Shown: one piece after another, positions 55,991 through 64,000 of the stretch
Layout of the letters: the number at the start of each line of letters is the position of its first letter
Numbering within the stretch: the first letter of the stretch is position 1
Assembly (NCBI GenBank): GCA_028673005.1
Contig: CM054118.1
Span: 90,558,858 to 90,622,857 of the forward strand
From: Tanypteryx hageni
Taxonomy: Eukaryota > Arthropoda > Insecta > Odonata > Petaluridae
Length of the DNA: 64,000 nt
Direction of reading: 5' to 3'
The notes under the pieces: generated by a model
Seen by the model: the letters and a program-made list of their open reading frames with translations, nothing else
What the model was told of the DNA's origin: nothing
The model's database searches: none
Made by a program: the position numbers and the translations under genes

Positions 55991-57427
55991 GGTTATATGA
56001 TAATAAATATTTTAGGAAACTGCGAGAAAATTTTAGATTTTTACAAAGAACAGAAATAAACTCAAACCATAGCCTTCTGATATTGGATATAGCCACAAAG
56101 CTCCGACAATTAAGAAAATAAAAATGGGCGTTACTAAGACGTAACTAAGCGTCAATTGTTAACAAAGAGTCATCGGTAGGTGGCGTGGTGTTGGCAGGTA
56201 TAAATATAAGATATCTCTTAAACAATGCATTATATGAAAACATGTTTCAAACAAAGGTTGTAGAAAGTTAAATTTCCTACAACTTTTATCCCAGCACAGT
56301 TTTACATTTATTAAATAATTAAGCAAATATTTCTAAATAACGGATAAGTAACAAAAGTAAGCACCCACTTCCGGTTGACTGATTTTTACCAAAAACTAAT
56401 CAGTTCTTCTGACTCTTATAAAAATGTTAAATATAGAATTTCGCGTTGACCTGAATAATAGTTTTTGAGTTAGTGCACCCACAATAAAGCTATCACACAT
56501 ACACAGACATCATCGAGAAAATGGTCAAAACGTGTTCAGGGGACCTCAAAACGTGTATTTCCTTTGAAATCTTGAAGTCGAATTTTTTCGTGAATACAAT
56601 AATTTCCCCTATGCTACGTATATGGAGAAAGTATAAATGTAGTTAGTCTCCAGCTCATCTGGAAGTGTACACACACATACATATATATACTATTTAAAAA
56701 ACGTAGACGACACATGTTTCTTCGCGGACGCCGCCAACGTACCCTGGTATTTCACTGAGTTTTCCGAGGAAGTAGATGACAAGGTAGAGGCGTTAAATAG
56801 CATGATAATCAACATTTATGATCGACACGCTCCTATGAAAACGGTTCGCGCCTCCAAACGGCAAACGCCGTGGATAACGGAAGAAATAAATCACTTTATG
56901 AAACTTAGAGACGCTGCTTTTCGTGACTTCAAAAGAACGAAGAAGTTTGTTGATCATGAATACTACAAGCAATTGCTCAATAAAACCAAGCAGATGCTAA
57001 TAAACTCCAAGTTAAAATATTACCATTCAATCATTGGCACTAACAAATCGCAAGCATCAATTTGGAGAAACTTAAGGAACACGGGCATAGGTAAACAAAA
57101 ATACTCGATTCCCAATCCTAACTTCTCCCTCGACGCACTTAACCAATTCTTTACTACTACACCCTTAACTAAAAAAAGCAGTACCGTCTCTTCCCATGAC
57201 AGGATGAAAAACTTCCAGTCAACAGCTAGTCTAACTGATTTCAACTTCTCTCCTATCTCACAGATTCAGACACTCAGGTGCTTAAAATCTGTCAAGTCCA
57301 AATCTTACGCGGTAGATGGAATTTATATAGAAATGCTTAATAAACTCACACCTTATATCCTGCCGTCAATTACTGACATCATAAACACATCACTAATGCA
57401 AGGCAAATCTTACCCAGCCCTTTAAAA
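55991..57427 (+). repeat. Composite repeat D, copy D-c (5'-truncated)
   Basis: It starts inside the RTE relic (GGTTATATGATAATAAAT) and runs through the same segments as D-b and D-d into the Jockey-like LINE frame, which is longest here (to 57425). It shares several variants with D-d (GTATAAATG, CACTGAG, GCTCCTATG), so these two are sisters. After 57427 the sequence is new. Confidence 0.85.
56643..57425 (+). pseudogene. Jockey-like LINE, linker and N-terminal RT fragment
   Basis: The frame is open from 56643; LINE similarity begins at about 56697: KNVDDTCFFADAANVPWYF, EEVDDKVEALNSMI, YDRHAPMKTVRASKRQTPWI (the HAP motif between endonuclease and RT in Jockey/CR1-type LINEs), IWRNLRNTGIG and KSYAVDGIYIEMLNKL (start of RT finger). 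It ends SLMQGKSYPAL-stop, where related proteins go on with the RT core, so both endonuclease and the catalytic RT motifs are missing. The clade within the Jockey/CR1 group is uncertain. The same frame begins in D-b and D-d. Confidence 0.75.
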
Positions 57428-58614
57428 GGAAATGTCGGAATCGGCCGAGCTTACATTATGGATTCACTGAATCTCTACTAATTGTCCGGAATGACTACCA
57501 CCCAAGATCCACGAAATTCTAAATAGCATCACTGGTAAATTGTGCCAATTAAATTATGTACTAAGGCGATCATTAACTGCGATTACATGCGATATTTATT
57601 CGAAAGTTTTACTCGAAACTCAAGAGCATACTTTCATTACAGTCACTGGTCCTAATGACGTGGGATTTCTGCGCGAAATAGTTAAGCATAACTGCGGGAA
57701 ATTTTACGAAGGCCTCCAGGGCAGAATTGAATACATATAAAACTGAAGAATGTATAAGTTTCATCTTAACCTGTTAAATTTCCTTAAGTTTAAAAAAATA
57801 CTAAATTATCTGGGCGACCAACATCCACAGTAATACGAAGTTTACCTTCAAGTACACTGGGGGTACTTTCCGATATGCAAAAGAATAGTTCCTTCAATAT
57901 TATACATGCTCAATCAGGTTGACGGGGTGATTCCTATCGCCTTGGTCATATTTTTTATTTATTCCGAAACTTTTAAATTATAGTCGTTGCCTCAAAAAAT
58001 GACACATAAGTGGTTTTGCAGGTTATTTCTGACGAACCGAACCGAGTACTGATCAAGAACTCAAGCATATAGTAAGCAGTTTTCAATTAAAACGGTAAAA
58101 AATTGCAGATATTAATTTTTCATAAATTTGCTTTAAAGACAAACAAAGAGAGCAATTTCGATATTTATGAACAAAATTATAGCATTAAACGATTCCAAGC
58201 GTCACCATTACATGCTTAAAAAATTTAAAATAAAAATAAGTAAAAAGACCGAAATTAGATGAAAAGTGTGGTTGATTCGTGGGAAGCAAAATCCAAATCG
58301 CATTAAGTAGCGCGCCAAACTCATTGCCGCAAATAATCATCTACTCGCAACAGAAGTCACGACAGGAAATATTTAAGTGCAATAAAACTTAACTTTATTC
58401 GATATGGAGACCAAAATTTCCAGTCCTCCTTAGCGTTCACTACGGCGATTCGTGTACTCAACAAAGCTGTCGAAATTACTCTCCCTTTGCGATGAAATTC
58501 ATTCATTCGCTTTGTTTAAACATTCCGTGAAATGCTATAAAAACTGTTTAACACTTGGCTAAGTTTAGACGCTCACCGAAAATGATGAAAAATGCAATAA
58601 AATCATGCACTTAC
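57428..58614. other. Intergenic, no gene supported
   Basis: A 66-codon plus frame at 57540-57740 has no domain. AT-rich elsewhere. Confidence 0.4.
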
Positions 58615-58678
58615 CTTTAATCCGATGTTAACTGCTAGGACCCCTAAAGCGTACTGAACGACGGGAATTACTGCCTCC
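58615..58678 (-). CDS. Candidate host exon of 64 nt
   Basis: On the minus strand TTTCTCCCAG is followed by 64 nt and then a consensus donor GTAAGT (58614-58609). In the open phase it encodes EAVIPVVQYALGVLAVNIGL, a hydrophobic stretch that could be a membrane segment. It is open further upstream as well, so the acceptor is not certain. No neighbouring exon was found and no family is recognised. Confidence 0.25.
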
Positions 58679-61468
58679 CTGGGAGAAACTCCGACGATTG
58701 CAATTTTTTCACACGAGATTAAAAACTGCACTTTTAAAAATGATTCCACAAAATGTTCATATTTCCATAAATTGCGATTTCGATAATGAAACAAATTATT
58801 TTCAATAATTCGCCTAAATTTAGTATCATCATCGTGCAAATATCATAATTCAATAATGCTACAGTCTTGGCGATCGTAGATTTACGCGCAAAACGTATGA
58901 AAAAGTTTTGAAGCAGTATTTCACAAAAATAGTTATTGCAATATTACGGGAAAATGTTTTCATGTAGAGAATTGTAAAAACATTAGCTGATAGTTAAGAT
59001 ATCAAGTAACGAAAATCGTTTATTTGTATGCTTCATATGTTATTACGATTTTTGAATTCAATCCAAAGCAGGTAAACCTTAACGTAGCTAATAGACGGAA
59101 AATCAAATTTCTGATTTGAGAATTGTCGCCTTCTGCCCTGAGTTATGCTTTCTCTGTTTTAAATTATCAGCATTTTTCTGTCAACATACATATTTTTATA
59201 AATTAAAAAATGAAATTAATCATATAGACGCTAACGATCAATAAAACGTAATATAAGTTTAAGTATAACTTTGCAGAATTTCCATTTTCCTCGGTACCAA
59301 ATACATTTTGTAAAGAAGTTGTACCACCAAATCACAAAGAAACCTCGCTTAAATAACGAAAAAACAAATTTATTCGAACTTTAGTCACCATTTTAATTCT
59401 ACTGATTTTTCACTCTTAGTGAACATCAGAAAACGCATGGTAGACAACTTAAATGTCGATTAGTATAAACTTAATGTAAAAATTATACTTTGAAAATCTG
59501 AAATAACATCACATAGCGATTAAAATTTAAATTAAGGTTACTTGAGTCAAACAAATCATGAAAGTTGTCTTTACTGCGGAAGACGTTTTGCTAATCACGC
59601 TATTGGCACACCAAATGAACTTGTCCAAAAGAACCATAATATGATTCTTTTCTCAACTGACAACGGATTGTATTATTCCGTGTTCTTCTAATGCTAGAAA
59701 TGTAATTAAAATCTTTTTGAGTAGCTGCATGCATATTCAGGTTATTGAATGTGCCTGAAGGTTTTGAAATTATTATCAATGTGTGATAAGTTTGAAAATG
59801 TATGAGACCGCGTAATTTCAGACGGGAAAATTTTCCAAGCAGACGACGATTTCCTGCTGTGCTCCTCTCACGCTCACGGTGTCCTGAGTGGTGCAAAATG
59901 GTGTTGTTCTCATATAATTATTTTTTACGTAAACGAAAACTTCGCCGAAAGTTTGGTACATCCACTGGTATTTCCACGAGTTACCTTAATGAATTCGTTA
60001 GGTGGAACTCCATTCCTTCAAAAGCAACAAGAATAGTATCTATTCATTTGATTTTTGAGTGGTGTTTATGTGTTTAGTCTTTCATACCTAAATGAAGTTA
60101 ATATCTTCCATTTGAGTCCATGTGTGTTTCTGACCGTAAACTTGAAGATTACCTTATGATTGTTATATGAACCCCACTCAATTAACGAAAGATGATATAC
60201 GTATACATAGTTTAATTGTTATTGGCTTAAATTAGTGTTTGTTTTATTGTGAAAGTTTGTAATTAATTTTTCGATAAACATTTTTCTCTTCGGAGTTTAA
60301 GGTATATTCGTGTTTTTAAATCTGCGATTGGTAAATATTATTAGTGATAAAGTTCTATTATGTTTATCGCATTACTTACATGATATGAAATCATACATAC
60401 TACGATCAGCTGATTTGTATAGATTTGGAGTGTGTGTGTATGCTGTTTTGGAGATATAATTCACTGCAATTGTGTTTTGTGTGTAACCGTAATCCGGCAG
60501 GCGTGGATTTAATCAGTAAGTAATTAAGACAAACGTATCTTTTATATGTACTAAGAAGGGAGATTTTTTCCTTGAGTGGCTGTAAGAGTTTGTGCGTTGA
60601 TTTAGCATTATTTTGTAATGCTATCTGTGTTCCGCGAGTGCTGTATAAATGTTTTGTTTAGTGGGTAGAATATGTATACGGAAATCACATATTTAGTATG
60701 TGTAGTATTTAAATGTTCATTGTTTGGTTTAAAAAAATTAGTGTTACTCTAGAAGTATATTGCTGGTTTTCTTTACACTGTTTATATTTTTTGGTGCTTC
60801 GGGACATTTTATAAGTTAAAGATAATTATTTTTCTCACTGAAAGTCGATTAGTGTTCTCAATGTCTCGGACGATGTTTATTCATTGTAGAGTTACGAAAA
60901 TGTATTGTGAGTTCTGAGGATCTTTGTTATTCGTAAAATTAATATCCGATAGGGTAATTATAATTTCCTTAATAAACTTAGCTGCTTAAAAATTCTGAGA
61001 ATGTTTTGATTCATGTTGTTATTGAGTGAAAGTAGTAGATATGTAGGTTTTGAATTGTCCATTAGGTTCCTCTTGTCATCTATTATATGAAATGAAAATT
61101 TCTTATGTGAAACCTTTGATAAGATGCAGCTATCATCTCTGAATTTAATGTTTGCATACCTTACTTTATCACATGTTCAATGTTATATTGTGATTTATTA
61201 TATAGGAATAATCCTCTCCCACAAGTTTTCTGCCCCAAGGAAGCTGAGTGAAAAGATGTGTTATTAAATGGTACTATTCCTTCTTTATCTTTGCTGTATA
61301 ATTGCTTTTTACTTATTTATTGTATAATAGCGTTGGGTGTCTTTTTCATCGAAGTCTCTTGATAAAAGCATATTATTTCCTACATAATATATTTCCATAC
61401 CATTAATCAATCCTTTTGCCAACATGTATGCTTACGTTAAAAATATTCTGAAATAAAATATTATCTTA
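58679..61468. other. Intergenic, possible 5' exon donor at 60516
   Basis: Mostly unique-looking AT-rich DNA, freer of repeats than the rest. On the plus strand GGCAGGCGTGGATTTAATCA is followed by a perfect donor GTAAGTA (60516-60522), and 59810-59900 is more GC-balanced; this could be a non-coding first exon. No TATA box or coding frame supports it. Confidence 0.3.
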
Positions 61469-63552
61469 TTTTTGATTTGATTTGCATATTGTTTCGAAGT
61501 CATTCATCGGAAGCCTACTCAATAACAACCTATAATACCATATGAGAGTCAATTTGCATTCTGAGACCGATCGGCCATGTTGTTTTTTTGGGATATCAAG
61601 TAATATCGATAGTGAGTATTATCAATTTGTGCTGTAGAGTTATTATAGTAATAAACTTGTGTGCTATTTATAGGATTGTGTTTTAAGTGACGCAACCCAA
61701 ACCAACTACACCCAACCCAACCCAACCCTCCTCCTCCTCCTCCTCCTCTTCCTCCTCCTCCTCCTCCTCCCCCCCCCTCCCCCATAGTCCTCCTCCTCCT
61801 CCTAATCCTCCCCCCTTCCCCCTCCTCCTTCTCCCTTTCTTCCTCCCTCTCTTCCTCCCCCTCTTCCTCCTCCTTCTTCCTCCCTCTCTTCCTCCCCCTC
61901 TTCCTCCCCTTCTTTCTCTTCTTCATCCTCCTCGTCCTCCCCCTTTTCCTGTTCCTCTTTCTCCTCATCCTCCTCTTTCTCCTCCTCCTCATCCTCCTCG
62001 GCTTCTGTAAGAAACGTCTATCATTATATATTGACGTTCCTCACAGAGGAGGATATAACATACTAGTAGAAGGTTCTTGCATACTGCAAGCATTTCAGCT
62101 CACCTTGAAAAAACATTCATATTTCATCATTACAATTATTTTTTTAGTTCTAAAGATTTCAGCTTCGTAGCTCATCCCGTAATGTATAAACAGTTATTTA
62201 TTTGTTTAAACTTTAAGAATTTTTAACAGCCGTACAACCAAAAATATCAAAATTTCCGTAATCCCTATTTCGTTATTTTATGAAATTCTACCTTTACGTA
62301 AAGTTTTGGTGGGACATTCGGAAATAGAGAAACTTGAATAAATTTGTTTAAGAAACAGCGAATTTTTGACGGCTGGCTGCGCAGTTGCACTTTATTAAGA
62401 TTTTTAATTTTTGTAGTCGGTTTTCCATACAGTCCTACCTAAATAAAAAATCGGACGTGGCCACCACATGACTTTCTCCATATCTGTAATATTTATAAAA
62501 ATTCCAAATAGGTTATATGATAATAAATATTTTAGGAAACTGCGAGAAAATTTTAGATTTTTACAAAGAACAGAAATAAACTCAAACCATAGCCTTCTGA
62601 TATTAGATATAGCCACAAAGCTCGGACAATTAAGAAAATAAAAATGGGCGTTACTAAGACGTAACTAAGCGTCAATTGTTAACAAAGAGTCATCGGTAGG
62701 TGGCGTGGTGTTGGCAGGTATAAATATAAGATATCTCTTAAACAATGCATTATATGAAAACATGTTTCAAACAAAGGTTGTAGAAAGTTAAATTTCCTAC
62801 AACTTTTATCCCAGCACAGTTTTACATTTATTAAATAATTAAGCAAATATTTCTAAATAACGGATAAGTAACAAAAGTAAACACCCACTTCCGGTCGACC
62901 GATTTTTACCAAAAACTAATCAGTTCTTCTGACTCTTATAAAAATGTTAAATATAGAATTTCGCGTTGACCTGAATAATAGTTTTTGAGTTAGTGCACCC
63001 ACAATAAAGCTATCACACATACACAGACATCATCGAGAAAATGGTCAAAACGTGTTCAGGGGACCTCAAAACGTGTATTTCCTTTGAAATCTTGAAGTCG
63101 AATTTTTTCGTGAATACAATAATTTCCCCTATGCTACGTATATGGAGAAAGTATAAATGTAGTTAGTCTCCAGCTCATCTGGAAGTGTACACACACATAC
63201 ATATATATACTATTTAAAAAACGTAGACGACACATGTTTCTTCGCGGACGCCGCCAACGTACCCTGGTATTTCACTGAGTTTTCCGAGGAAGTAGATGAC
63301 AAGGTAGAGGCGTTAAATAGCATGATAATCAACATTTATGATCGACACGCTCCTATGAAAACGGTTCGCGCCTCCAAACGGCAAACGCCGTGGATAACGG
63401 AAGAAATAAATCACTTTATGAAACTTAGAGACGCTGCTTTTCGTGACTTCAAAAGAACGAAGGGGTTTGTTGATCATGAATACTACAAGCAATTGCTCAA
63501 TAAAACCAAGCAGATGCTAATAAACTCCAAGTTAAAATATTACCATTCAATC
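61469..63552 (+). repeat. Composite repeat D, copy D-d (longest)
   Basis: It begins TTTTTGATTTGATTTGC like D-b and contains every D segment: head, polypyrimidine tract 61722-62004, RTE relic 62506-62640, GGGACCTCAAAACGTG segment, and the Jockey-like LINE frame from about 63218. The LINE frame is replaced by a microsatellite at about 63553, in the middle of a conserved stretch (after TACCATTCAATCAT). D-c continues past that point, which shows the true LINE sequence. Confidence 0.85.
61722..62004 (+). repeat. Polypyrimidine tract of D-d
   Basis: Like 53523-53757 but longer at its start, with an extra (CCT)n block and a short CATAGT interruption near 61783. Preceded by CCCAACCCAACCCAACCC. Frames on both strands are artefacts. 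Confidence 0.9.
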
Positions 63553-64000
63553 ATCCTCCTCATCATCATCCTCCTCATCATCATCCTCATCATCATCCGC
63601 ATCATCATCCGCATCATCATCCTCATCCTCATCATCCTCATCATCATCTTCCTCATCATCATCCTCATCATCATCCTCATCATCATCCGCATCATCATCC
63701 GCATCATCATCCTCATCCTCATCCTCATCATCCTCATCATCATCTTCCTCATCATCATCCTCATCATCATCCTCATCATCATCCGCATCATCATCCGCAT
63801 CATCATCCTCATCATCATCTTCCTCATCATCATCCTCATCATCATCCTCATCATCATCCGCATCATCATCCGCATCATCATCCTCATCCTCATCATCCTC
63901 ATCATCATCTTCCTCATCATCATCCTCATCATCATCCTCATCATCATCCGCATCATCATCCGCATCATCATCCTCATCCTCATCATCCTCATCATCATCT
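63553..64000. repeat. CATCATCCT higher-order microsatellite
   Basis: Built from CAT, CCT, CCG and CTT triplets. The marker CATCTTCCTCATCATCATCC occurs with TT at about 63649, 63745, 63820 and 63910, and again at 64000, giving a higher-order unit of 75-96 bp (mostly 90). It runs beyond the window. The 152-codon minus frame of Met and Arg is an artefact. Confidence 0.95.

Noticed and set aside
61549..61992. 147-codon Arg/Lys/Glu/Gly frame and the matching frame at 53333-53746, plus Pro/Leu frames on the other strand
   Set aside because: They are translations of the polypyrimidine tract in repeat D and change length with the tract.
63540..63998. 152-codon minus-strand frame of Met and Arg
   Set aside because: It is the translation of the CAT/CCT microsatellite; a triplet repeat without stop codons, not a protein.
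63553..64000. CRISPR-like array
   Set aside because: Units are contiguous triplet repeats without spacers; a microsatellite.

Overview
This window looks like AT-rich nuclear DNA of an arthropod, most probably an insect. It is almost entirely transposable elements and their debris. No complete host gene is visible; there is one convincing host promoter with a first exon, plus a few weak exon candidates. The identification rests on the repeat families (RTE-like LINEs with trinucleotide tails, P-, piggyBac-, hAT-, Mutator- and pogo-like transposons, tRNA-derived SINEs) and on spliceosomal introns. The species cannot be named from this sequence.

Layout. 1-815 is a TIR element (copy 2 at 14276-15413). 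816-6570 is intergenic DNA with hAT-like ends, hairpins and old dispersed repeats. 6655-12580 is a nested stack: an RTE-like LINE on the minus strand (RTE-A1) interrupted by a Helitron-like element (7316-8279), a hAT/ZMYM1-type transposase element (9675-12300) and a pogo-like MITE end (up to 6801). 13133-14060 is a foldback element with arms of about 400 bp. 15842-16837 is a pogo-like MITE carrying a GC-rich tandem array. 20332-23670 is a second, plus-strand copy of the same LINE (RTE-A2) with a tRNA-derived SINE inside it. 26073-26530 is the N-terminal part of a Mutator-like transposase, cut by a related LINE on the minus strand (RTE-B, 26530-29830). 33925-36880 is a P-element/THAP9-like transposase pseudogene with recognisable introns and a duplicated mini-exon; a 293-bp piece of it is copied at 30720-31012. 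37805-39846 is a piggyBac-like element reduced to its ends and a C-terminal zinc-binding domain. 40190-42056 holds repeat units, a long hairpin and a second SINE copy. 44130-45110 is a reversed copy of a composite repeat called D here. 45845-46960 is a GC-rich repetitive island.

49500-50840 holds a minus-strand promoter (CRE, TATA box, Inr-like start, splice donor). From 51560 to the end the window is dominated by repeat D: an inverted partial copy (51560-52250) and three near-identical direct copies (53253-55138, 55991-57427, 61469-63552). These surround a 500-N assembly gap, a tRNA-like cloverleaf and a (CCT)n-type polypyrimidine tract. D carries a fragment of RTE endonuclease and part of a second, Jockey-like LINE. 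The window ends inside a CATCATCCT-type higher-order microsatellite.

The genes do not form a pathway: the visible coding sequence is transposition machinery, mostly broken. The most informative signals are the UNCG-tetraloop hairpin at the 3' end of all three RTE-like copies that retain that end, the in-frame exon duplication in the P-like gene, the foldback element, the satellite-in-MITE, and the recent amplification of composite repeat D. All family names come from recognition of motifs; no database search was run.
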